From positions 194,683-258,682 of the forward strand of contig NZ_JACAOS010000018.1 of assembly GCF_013386165.1 (NCBI RefSeq): a DNA stretch of 64,000 nucleotides, given 5' to 3'. Positions 42,959 to 50,198 of this stretch are shown here, piece after piece (within the stretch, counting starts at the first letter, position 1; the number at the start of each line of letters is the position of its first letter). Source of the DNA: Pseudomonas gingeri. GTDB taxonomy: Bacteria; Pseudomonadota; Gammaproteobacteria; Pseudomonadales; Pseudomonadaceae. A program made the translations under genes and the position numbers. The notes beneath the pieces were generated by a model. It saw only the letters and a program-made list of their open reading frames with translations, searched no databases and was not told where the DNA came from.

Positions 42959-44269
42959 TCACCTATTAACCAGTTTTGCCGGCAGGGCGATCACCAGGAA
43001 GCTGCTCAGGATCAGGCAACCGGCGAAGAACCAGAGGGCTCCGGCGCTGCTGCCGGTGAGGTCGATGGCCACGCCCATCAGCGAGTTGCTGACCAGCCCG
43101 GCGATGTTCGCCAGGGAGCAGGCCAGGGCAAAACCGGTGGCTGCCGCGGTGCCCTTGAGGAAGGTCGCCGGCAGGCTGAAGAACACCGGCACCGCGCCGA
43201 TGATTGCCGCCGAGGCCACGGCGAACAGTGCCACCGTCGCCACCACGTTATGGGTGAAGAAGGTGCTGGCGGCCATGGCGGCGGCACCGACGAAAAACGG
43301 CACGATGATGTGCCAGCGGCGTTCGCGATGCTTGTCGGAACTGGCGCCGATCAGCAGCATGCCGAGCAGGGCGGCGACACTCGGCAGGGCGGTGAGGATG
43401 CCGATATGGAAGGTGTCGGTGATCCCCGCGTTGCGGATGAAGGTTGGCATCCAGAAGCCCATGGCGTAGGCGCTGAGCAGGATCGAGAAGTCGATGCCGC
43501 CGAGCATCCAGACCTTGAGGTTGAAGAAGCCATCGCGAAAATGCTGCTTGCTCTCGGGGCTGCTGGCCTCGTCGCTTTGCAGTTCGCTTTCCAGTACGGC
43601 CTTTTCCTCTTCGTTGAGCCATTTGGCCTGGCGGAAGTGGTTCGGCAGTGCCCAGAAGGTCAGGATGCCGAGCAATACGCTGGGCACCGCTTCGATCAGG
43701 AACAGCCATTGCCAGCCGCGCAGCCCGTTGACCTGGTCGAAGTGGCCCATGACCCAGCCCGACAGCGGGCCGCCGATGACGCTGGACAGCGGCAGGCCGA
43801 TCATGAACAGGGCGATGATTCGCCCGCGCCGATGGGTCGGGAACCAGGTGGTCAGGTAGAACAGCACGCCCGGCAGGAAGCCGGCTTCGGCGGCGCCGAG
43901 CAGAAAACGCAGGATGTAGAACTGGGTGGTGGAGGTCACCAGCAGGGTGCAGGCCGAGAGCAGGCCCCAGGTGATCATGATCCGCGCGATCCAGATTTTC
44001 GCCCCGACCTTTTCCAGCACCAGGTTGCTCGGTACTTCGAACAGGATATAACCGACGAAAAACAGCCCGGCACCCAGGCCGAAGGCGGTTTCGCTGAAGT
44101 GCAGTTGGTCGAGCATCTGCAGTTTGGCGAAGCCGATATTGATCCGGTCGAGGTACGCGGCCAGGTAGCAGAGGCACAGGAACGGGATCAGTTTCCAGGT
44201 GATCTTGTGGTAAAGCGCTTGGGTCGGGTCGGCGACCGAGGTCGCGGTTGTCGCATTCGCAATGGGCAT
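42959..44269 (-). CDS. MFS transporter, probably nicotinate uptake (NicT-like)
   Basis: 436 aa, twelve membrane segments of the anion:cation symporter (phthalate permease) branch, with DRINIGFAKLQ near residue 45 and RFLLGAAEAGFLPG near 121. In P. putida KT2440 nicT is of this family and starts the nicTCDEFP operon; here the gene lies downstream of nicCDF. A good ribosome site AGGAGACA precedes the ATG. Confidence 0.8.
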   Translation of the reverse strand: MPIANATTATSVADPTQALYHKITWKLIPFLCLCYLAAYLDRINIGFAKLQMLDQLHFSETAFGLGAGLFFVGYILFEVPSNLVLEKVGAKIWIARIMITWGLLSACTLLVTSTTQFYILRFLLGAAEAGFLPGVLFYLTTWFPTHRRGRIIALFMIGLPLSSVIGGPLSGWVMGHFDQVNGLRGWQWLFLIEAVPSVLLGILTFWALPNHFRQAKWLNEEEKAVLESELQSDEASSPESKQHFRDGFFNLKVWMLGGIDFSILLSAYAMGFWMPTFIRNAGITDTFHIGILTALPSVAALLGMLLIGASSDKHRERRWHIIVPFFVGAAAMAASTFFTHNVVATVALFAVASAAIIGAVPVFFSLPATFLKGTAAATGFALACSLANIAGLVSNSLMGVAIDLTGSSAGALWFFAGCLILSSFLVIALPAKLVNR

Positions 44270-44393
44270 TATTTGTCTCCTGGCGGTGACTTATGGTTTT
44301 TATTACAGCCGCTTTTGTTCCAGCACTTCGGAGTGCTGTGAAAGCGACTTCCAAAGGCAGTGTCAGAAGACTGGGAGCTGCACCGGTTTTTCA

Positions 44394-44484
44394 ATGTGGG
44401 AGCTGGCTTGCCAGCGATGGCGGTCGTTCAGAAACATTGCTGTCGTCTGACACTCCGCTATCGCAGGCAAGCCAACTCCCACAG
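44394..44484. repeat. REP pair before the transporter gene
   Basis: TGTGGGAGCTGGCTTGCCAGCGATGG and CCGCTATCGCAGGCAAGCCAACTCCCACA face each other. With the flanks it accounts for the 303-bp gap between nicF and the transporter; nothing else gene-like is seen there. Confidence 0.75.
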
Positions 44485-44572
44485 TTGACCGGCTGCGTTC
44501 AACAAGCCGTATGCCAAAGTGGGCTCTCAGTTTTTCAAGACCACGCTCTATGGCGTGGTTCTTCGTAAAACC

Positions 44573-45205
44573 TTATTGCTCCTTGAACTTCGAAATTGCT
44601 TCCTGTTTGCTGACGACATCGCCGTACTTGCTGTCGATGTCGAACAGATTCGCTTCATGGGGCGCCGAATGGCGGTCGCCCACGCATTCGCGGACCACGA
44701 TGGTCCTGAAACCATGCTGCACGGCATCCACGGCCGTCGCGCGGATGCAGCCGCTGGTGGAACAGCCGGCCAGCACCACGGTGTCGATGCCTTGGGCGTG
44801 CAACTGCGAGGCCAGGCTGGTGCCGAAAAACGCACTGGCGTATTGCTTGCTGATGACCACTTCCGAGGGCAGTGGCAACACCGCTTCGCAGAAGGCCGCG
44901 AGCGGGTTGCCCTCGACCATGTCCTTCATCACCGGGGCCTTGCGCACCCACATGCCGCCATCGGCGAAATGACCCGGATGGTAGCGAATATTGGTGTGCA
45001 CCACGGCAATCCCATGGCTCCGCGCGCAGTCCAGCAGCTCGACGCTTTCGGCCACGGCGCTGACCACGCCCGGGGCGAACAGCGGGGCGCCTTCGGTGGT
45101 GTAGCCCTGCATGAAATCGATCATCAGCAGGGCCGGCTTCTGGCCGAAGCCGATACGCTGGCCCCAGACGCCCTGGTAGTTGTCATTGGCGCTTTGTTCG
45201 CTCAT
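44573..45205 (-). CDS. nicF: Maleamate amidohydrolase NicF
   Basis: Converts maleamate to maleate and ammonia, the last-but-one step of the nicotinate pathway. 210 aa of the isochorismatase-like family: Asp in LLMIDFMQGY near residue 30, Lys in ISKQYASAFF near 118 and Cys in LAGCSTSGCIRATA near 150. It follows nicD by 43 bases. nicE, which in KT2440 stands between nicD and nicF, is absent. Confidence 0.88.
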   Translation of the reverse strand: MSEQSANDNYQGVWGQRIGFGQKPALLMIDFMQGYTTEGAPLFAPGVVSAVAESVELLDCARSHGIAVVHTNIRYHPGHFADGGMWVRKAPVMKDMVEGNPLAAFCEAVLPLPSEVVISKQYASAFFGTSLASQLHAQGIDTVVLAGCSTSGCIRATAVDAVQHGFRTIVVRECVGDRHSAPHEANLFDIDSKYGDVVSKQEAISKFKEQ

Positions 45206-45248
45206 CGCGAGTCTCCCACAGGTTCAGGTGTGTGTCCGCTCGTGCCGT

Positions 45249-46055
45249 TCAAGTCAGGCTGACGCCGAGGAAGTCACCGAAGGCGGCGAAGAAACCGTCC
45301 AGGTCGTCCCAGGGAATCATGTGGCCGGCATTGGCGACGTGGGCGATTCGAATGCCCGGTTGCAGGTCGCGGATTTCGCTTTCGTCTTCTTCCTGGATCA
45401 CGCCGCCGCGACCGGCCACCAGCAGCAGGGCGGGGGCCGTGAGCCGAGGCAGGTCCTGGTGGAAGTCGACGTCGTGGAAGTCGTTGAACGCCCTGACAAT
45501 GGCCGGCTCGTAGCAGGTGTGCAGCCATTCGGCGCGCAGTTGCAGTTGCTCCGGCGTCCAGGTGGCGCAGAAGGCGCGCATCGCCTCGGCGTCCATCCCG
45601 ATCAGCGACTGGCGGATCGAGTCGACGTACCAGGGCAGCTTGCTCGGATATTCGCGACGACCGGGACCGGACACCGGCGGGTCGATCAGCACCAGGCTCT
45701 TGACCCCGGCCGGGCTGAGCACGGCACTGCGCACGGCGAAGCGTGCGCCCATGGAGTGGCCGACCAGGTGGTAGTTATCCAGGCCCAGGGCGGCGGCAAA
45801 GGCGGCGATGTCGGTGGCGCAGGTCTCGGCGCTGTAGTCCAGCTCCGGGCCGCTTGAGGAAAGGCCGCGCCCGCGGACATCCAGCACATAGGTGTCGAAG
45901 TGCCGACCGAAGCGTTCGGCGACGAAGCCCCAGGTGATCGCCGGGCTGGTGATGCCAGGGATCAGGATCAGCGCCGGGCCTTGGCCGCCATACCGCAGGT
46001 AGTGCTGGCGAATGCCGTTGGCCTGGACGTTGCCGCCGTGGACGAAAGTGCTCAC
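45249..46055 (-). CDS. nicD: N-formylmaleamate deformylase NicD
   Basis: 268-aa alpha/beta hydrolase that splits formate from N-formylmaleamate. Ser nucleophile in GHSMGARFAV near residue 100, Asp region GRGGVIQEEDE, His in NAGHMIPWD near 247. The GTG start at 46055 overlaps the nicC stop by four bases (GTGA), showing coupling. Confidence 0.9.
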   Translation of the reverse strand: MSTFVHGGNVQANGIRQHYLRYGGQGPALILIPGITSPAITWGFVAERFGRHFDTYVLDVRGRGLSSSGPELDYSAETCATDIAAFAAALGLDNYHLVGHSMGARFAVRSAVLSPAGVKSLVLIDPPVSGPGRREYPSKLPWYVDSIRQSLIGMDAEAMRAFCATWTPEQLQLRAEWLHTCYEPAIVRAFNDFHDVDFHQDLPRLTAPALLLVAGRGGVIQEEDESEIRDLQPGIRIAHVANAGHMIPWDDLDGFFAAFGDFLGVSLT

Positions 46056-47200
46056 GCGGCCACCCCCGATTTCAGCACCTGGGCGTAGAGGTCGTAACCG
46101 TAGACCCAGGCCGGATCCTCCTGGGTGCGCAGCCAGGTGTTGGCGTTGGACACCGCCTGGACTCGCGAGGCGCGTTCCTTGCGGTTGGCTTCATAGAGTT
46201 CGAAGGCGGTGCGGTGATCACTGAGGCCGGTTTCCTGCAGGCAGCGCGTGAGCATGGCGGCGTCTTCGATGGCCATGCCGGCGCCCTGGGCCATATGCGG
46301 TTTCATCGGGTGGCAGGCATCGCCCAGCAGCACCAGGCGCCCACGGCTCCACAGCGGCAGCGGGTTACGGTTGCGCAGCGGCCATTTGGTCACGGTGTCG
46401 GTGGATTCGATCAGCGCCTGCACGGTGGGGTGGTAACCCTGGAAGGCTTCGAACATCTCTTCGCGGCTGCTGTCGACGAACGGGCCTTCGAAGTCCAGTT
46501 CCGGGTGCGGTACGCCGGTGACGTAGTAGTACTCGTCGCGCTTGCCGGTGGTGTAGTAGACCATCATGTGCCGGTCCTCGCTCCACCACTTGATGCAGTC
46601 CTCGAAGTCGAGGTCGTAGCGGGCCAGCTTGTCGCGGGTGATCAGCGCACGGTGGGCGACCCAGCCGCTGTACAACGGCGCTTCATGGCCCAGCAGTTCT
46701 TCGCGGATCTTCGAGTTGATGCCGTCGGCACCGATGACGATATCGGCGCTGGCGGTGGTGCCGTCGGTGAAGCTCAGGCGCACCTGGTCACCGGTGTCCT
46801 CGATCTTTTCCAGGCGCTTGTTGAAGTGCAGGGTGCCGGGCTGGATCGTCGACATCTGCAGCGCGTGCAGATCGCCACGGTGCACGGTGACGTAGGACGC
46901 GCCGTATTCCTTGCGGGCGAATTCACCGAGGGGAATGCGCGACAGGTAGTCGCCGCTCATGCCGTCGCGACTGAACCAGTGATCGGGGTGCGAGCCCATC
47001 TGGTCGAGTTGTTGTTCGATGCCCATGCGCCGGAAGATCTTCATGATATTCGGACCCATGTGGATCCCGGCGCCCAGGCGGGAAAACTCCGGTGCCTGCT
47101 CGTAGATCGACACATCAAATCCGGCTTGTTGCAACAGCGTGGCGGCGGCGGCGCCACCCAGGCCTGCGCCGACGATGGCGATTTTTTGCGTGCTTGCCAT
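46052..47200 (-). CDS. nicC: 6-hydroxynicotinate 3-monooxygenase NicC
   Basis: FAD monooxygenase that decarboxylates and hydroxylates 6-hydroxynicotinate to 2,5-dihydroxypyridine. 382 aa; FAD-binding GAGLGGAAAATLL near residue 10, VIGADGINSKIREEL near 158 and GDACHPMKPHMAQGAGM near 290. ATG at 47200 behind GAGGAGC. First gene of the nicCDF unit, divergent from nicX. Confidence 0.92.
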   Translation of the reverse strand: MASTQKIAIVGAGLGGAAAATLLQQAGFDVSIYEQAPEFSRLGAGIHMGPNIMKIFRRMGIEQQLDQMGSHPDHWFSRDGMSGDYLSRIPLGEFARKEYGASYVTVHRGDLHALQMSTIQPGTLHFNKRLEKIEDTGDQVRLSFTDGTTASADIVIGADGINSKIREELLGHEAPLYSGWVAHRALITRDKLARYDLDFEDCIKWWSEDRHMMVYYTTGKRDEYYYVTGVPHPELDFEGPFVDSSREEMFEAFQGYHPTVQALIESTDTVTKWPLRNRNPLPLWSRGRLVLLGDACHPMKPHMAQGAGMAIEDAAMLTRCLQETGLSDHRTAFELYEANRKERASRVQAVSNANTWLRTQEDPAWVYGYDLYAQVLKSGVAA

Positions 47201-47256
47201 GGGGCTTGCTCCTCGTTCCGAGTGTGGGGTGGCAGGTTCGGCCACCGGGTTTTTAA

Positions 47257-47268
47257 AGTGTATACACT
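47257..47268. promoter_or_regulatory. Palindrome before nicC, candidate NicR operator
   Basis: Perfect dyad AGTGTATACACT 57 bases before nicC. A related dyad GCGTATACGC sits before nicX, sharing the core GTATAC. In KT2440 NicR represses both nicX and nicC units; a GTATAC-centred operator for both fits. Confidence 0.5.
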
Positions 47269-47431
47269 CTTTTTTTCAAAAGAGAAGCGCCTCTATAAAA
47301 ATTAAATTTTTAGCGGTTTTAGCCATGGGTAACGCTAAGTAACCTTGTTTTGTTAGGTATGTGTGGCTTGGTAACGTTTTGGTCTGCTGCTTGCAGAGCG
47401 CTGTGAATTCAGGTCTTATCGAGGTTAATTG

Positions 47432-47441
47432 GCGTATACGC
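47432..47441. promoter_or_regulatory. Palindrome before nicX, candidate NicR operator
   Basis: GCGTATACGC runs straight into TATAAA (47442-47447), a plausible -10 box of the nicX promoter, so a bound repressor would block it. The rest of the 311-bp nicC-nicX gap has no gene. Confidence 0.5.
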
Positions 47442-47511
47442 TATAAAAGCGCACTAGACTGAAGCGTCGCGCCTCGACTTGGTGCAGCGCGAGCGAAGAG
47501 GAGAGAGGAAA

Positions 47512-48564
47512 ATGCCGGTAAGTGATTGCGAACTGACGCAAATGTTCGAGCACGTGTTGAAGTTGTCGAAAGTCGACCCGACCCAGAGTGTTGCGATACT
47601 CAAGAGTCATTACTCCGATCCGCGTACCGTGCGCTCGGCGATGGAGGCGGCGCAGCGCTTGGGGGCCAAGGTGTACGCGGTGGAGTTGCCGTCGTTCAAT
47701 CATCCGACGGCCATGGGCAACGACATGACCGCCTACTGTGGCGACACCGCGCTGACCGGCAATCTCGCCGCGCAGCGGGCGCTGGAAGCGGCGGACCTGA
47801 TCGTCGACACCATGATGTTGCTGCACTCGCCGGAACAGGAGCAGATCCTCAAGACCGGCACGCGCATCCTGCTGGCGGTGGAGCCGCCGGAAGTGTTGGC
47901 GCGCATGCTCCCTACCGAGGGGGACAAGGTGCGGGTGCTGGCGGCGGAAGAGCTGTTGAAGAAGGCCCGTTCGATCCATGTGACCTCCCGTGCCGGCAGC
48001 GATTTCCGCGCGGCGCTGGGGCAATATCCATCGGTGACCGAGTATGGTTTCGCCGATGAGCCGGGGCGTTGGGACCATTGGCCGAGCGGCTTTCTGTTCT
48101 CCTGGCCGAACGAGGAAACCGCCGAGGGCGTGCTGGTGCTGGATGTCGGCGATATCCTGCTGCCGTTCAAGACCTATACCCGGGAGAAGATCACCCTGGA
48201 GATCGAGAAGGGTTTTATCACCTCGATCCACGGTGGTTTCGAGGCCGAGTACCTGCGCGACTACATGAAGTATTTCAACGACCCCGAGGTGTACGGCATC
48301 TCCCATATCGGTTGGGGCTTGCAACCGCGGGCGCAGTGGACGGCGATGGGGCTGCACGACAAGAACGACGGCATGTGCATGGATGCCCGGGCGTTCTATG
48401 GCAACTTCCTGTTCTCCACCGGGCCGAATACCGAGGTCGGCGGGACGCGCAAGACGCCGTGCCATCTGGACATTCCGCTGCGCCATTGCGATGTGTACCT
48501 GGATGACCAGGCGGTGGTGATCGGCGGCGATGTGGTGGCGCCGGAGGCGTCGCGGGTTCGCTGA
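47512..48564 (+). CDS. nicX: 2,5-dihydroxypyridine 5,6-dioxygenase NicX
   Basis: Fe(II) ring-opening dioxygenase producing N-formylmaleamate. 350 aa; the iron ligands in this family are a Glu and two His in the C-terminal part, where HIGWGLQPRAQW (near residue 265), HDKNDG and HLDIPLRHCDVYLD (near 318) are seen. ATG at 47512 behind GAGGAGAGAGGA. It forms with nicR a rightward unit, now split by a 135-bp repeat. Confidence 0.92.
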   Translation: MPVSDCELTQMFEHVLKLSKVDPTQSVAILKSHYSDPRTVRSAMEAAQRLGAKVYAVELPSFNHPTAMGNDMTAYCGDTALTGNLAAQRALEAADLIVDTMMLLHSPEQEQILKTGTRILLAVEPPEVLARMLPTEGDKVRVLAAEELLKKARSIHVTSRAGSDFRAALGQYPSVTEYGFADEPGRWDHWPSGFLFSWPNEETAEGVLVLDVGDILLPFKTYTREKITLEIEKGFITSIHGGFEAEYLRDYMKYFNDPEVYGISHIGWGLQPRAQWTAMGLHDKNDGMCMDARAFYGNFLFSTGPNTEVGGTRKTPCHLDIPLRHCDVYLDDQAVVIGGDVVAPEASRVR

Positions 48565-48625
48565 AGGGACGGTATGGGGGCTTACCCCAGTGCCAGTCAA
48601 GAACCCTCTCAAGCCGAGCGCGGTC

Positions 48626-48760
48626 TTGTGGCGAGCGGGCTTGCCCGCGCTCGACTGCGAAGCAGTCGCAAAACCGATCACAGTGTTCTACCTGACACAC
48701 CGTGATCACTGGTTTTAGGGCCGCTTCGCAGCCCAGCGCGGGCGAGCCCGCTCACCACAA
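48626..48760 (+). repeat. 135-bp palindromic element, copy 1
   Basis: Begins TTGTGGCGAGCGGGCTTGCC and ends with the near inverted copy GGCGAGCCCGCTCACCACAA; inside lie GCTGCGAAGC-type and GATCAC/GTGATC dyads, so the whole unit folds on itself. Two more 135-bp copies are at 49330 and 53829. Confidence 0.85.
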
Positions 48761-48862
48761 AATCGTGCTCGCTCGCTCCAATGAATGCGCCTGCAGGCTT
48801 GAGTACGCCCGACAACCTGTCCATCATGCCAGCCCAATCCCTACCGCCTTTTCGAGCCCGCC

Positions 48863-49312
48863 GTGTCGGATATTCCTGATTCCAATCCTTATGTGTTTTC
48901 CGAGCAAGTCGGCCACCTGCTGCGCAAGGCCTACCAGCGGCATATGGCGATCTTCCAGCAGAATGTCGGCGATTCGCAGCTCACCGCGGTGCAATTCGTC
49001 ACCTTGTGCGCCGTGCGTGATCACGGCCCCAGCTCCCTGACCGAACTGGTCAAGGCCACCGCCGTGGACCAGGCGACCATTCGCGGTATCGTCGAGCGGC
49101 TCAGGGCCCGCGAGTTGATTACCCTGGAGCCGGACCCCGAAGACCGGCGCAAGGTCATCGTCGGTTTGTCCGAGGCCGGCAGCCGCCTGGTGCAGCAGAC
49201 CGTGCCGTGCGCCGCGCAGATCAGCGAACTGACCATGAGCAACCTCAATCCCGCCGAGCAGGTCGCCGTGCTGTTCCTGCTGCGCAAGATGATCGACGAC
49301 CGCGACGAATAA
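48863..49312 (+). CDS. nicR: MarR-family regulator NicR
   Basis: 149 aa. Winged HTH with SSLTELVKATAVDQATIRGIVERL (near residues 57-80) and DPEDRRKVIVGL wing. In KT2440 NicR represses the nicC and nicX units and is released by 6-hydroxynicotinate. GTG start at 48863. It is bracketed by two opposite copies of the 135-bp element. Confidence 0.88.
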   Translation: MSDIPDSNPYVFSEQVGHLLRKAYQRHMAIFQQNVGDSQLTAVQFVTLCAVRDHGPSSLTELVKATAVDQATIRGIVERLRARELITLEPDPEDRRKVIVGLSEAGSRLVQQTVPCAAQISELTMSNLNPAEQVAVLFLLRKMIDDRDE

Positions 49313-49329
49313 CCTCGTCTGACTTTGGG

Positions 49330-49464
49330 TTGTGGCGAGCGGGCTTGCCCGCGTTGGGCTGCGAAGCGCCCCTGAAACCAGTGATCACGGTGTGTCAGGT
49401 AGAACACTGTGATCGGTTTTGCGACTGCTTCGCAGCCGAGCGCGGGCAAGCCCGCTCGCCACAC
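49330..49464 (-). repeat. 135-bp palindromic element, copy 2 (inverted)
   Basis: Nearly identical to copy 1 when read on the other strand: its centre reads TGTGTCAGGTAGAACACT, the complement of the copy-1 centre. With copy 1 it encloses nicR as an inverted pair. Confidence 0.85.
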
Positions 49465-49506
49465 ATTCACCTCTGCGCCTCTGCTCTCCGGGTTCTTTGA
49501 GACTCC

Positions 49507-49530
49507 TGTAGGAGCGAGCTTGCTCGCGAT
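49507..49530. repeat. REP-type palindrome
   Basis: Single TGTAGGAGCGAGCTTGCTCGCGAT unit in the nicR-nicA gap, upstream of the two operators. Confidence 0.75.
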
Positions 49531-49596
49531 GGGGCCCTTGAGCCACGTGCTGTCTACCCGGACGCCATCGCAGGCTGGCATCCTTCTTGCTCTTCA

Positions 49597-49620
49597 TTCA
49601 TGTAGTAACCACTTCATGGA
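49597..49620. promoter_or_regulatory. Operator 1 before nicA, candidate NicS site
   Basis: TTCATGTAG (49597-49605), six bases, CTTCATGGA (49612-49620). Same arms and spacing as the sites at 49664 and 102. Confidence 0.6.
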
Positions 49621-49663
49621 AAAAGTGTGTCGTCAGGAGACATCGTCCTGAACTCACGCCCTT

Positions 49664-49687
49664 TTCATGTAGTGGTCACTTCATTAA
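49664..49687. promoter_or_regulatory. Operator 2 before nicA, candidate NicS site
   Basis: TTCATGTAG (49664-49672), six bases, CTTCATTAA (49679-49687), centred 67 bases from operator 1, near whole helical turns. It ends 25 bases before the nicA start used here. Confidence 0.6.
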
Positions 49688-49711
49688 ATGAAGCGAGCGC
49701 AACCCATGACG

Positions 49712-50182
49712 ATGCAGGAAATCACGGTAGCCCTTGAGGTCAATGGCCAACGCCATTCGGTGACGGCCATGGCCGACACGCCGCTATTGCTGGTGCTGCG
49801 CAACGACCTGCGGCTCAACGGCCCCAAGTACGGCTGCGGCCTGGGGGAGTGCGGCGCGTGCACGGTGATCGTCGACGGCGTGGCCGCTCGCTCCTGTGTC
49901 TTTCCCCTGGCCGGCGCCGTGGACCGGCAGATCGTCACCCTCGAAGGCCTCGGCAGCCGCGAGGCGCCGCACCCGGTGCAGCAGGCCTTTATCGACGAGC
50001 AGGCAGCCCAATGCGGCTATTGCCTGAACGGCATGATCATGACCGCCAAGGCCTTGCTCGACCGTAATCCGCACCCCACCGAAGCGCAGATCCGCCAGGA
50101 ACTTTCGGCCAATCTCTGTCGCTGCGGCACCCATATCGAAATCCTTCGCGCGGTGCTGCGTGCCGCCCGTCCATTGCCTTGA
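49712..50182 (+). CDS. nicA: Nicotinate dehydrogenase subunit NicA, (2Fe-2S)
   Basis: Iron-sulfur subunit of nicotinate hydroxylase, 156 aa. Cysteines C42, C47, C50, C62 (first cluster) and C101, C104, C136, C138 (second). MQEITVALEVNG at 49712 fits the homologous start; ATG codons at 49706 and 49688 are in frame, but the last lies against the operator. Passes electrons from molybdenum in NicB to NicB cytochromes. Overall like the subunit at 222 but closer to KT2440 NicA. Confidence 0.93.
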   Translation: MQEITVALEVNGQRHSVTAMADTPLLLVLRNDLRLNGPKYGCGLGECGACTVIVDGVAARSCVFPLAGAVDRQIVTLEGLGSREAPHPVQQAFIDEQAAQCGYCLNGMIMTAKALLDRNPHPTEAQIRQELSANLCRCGTHIEILRAVLRAARPLP

Positions 50183-50198
50183 ACCAGGATCGACGACC

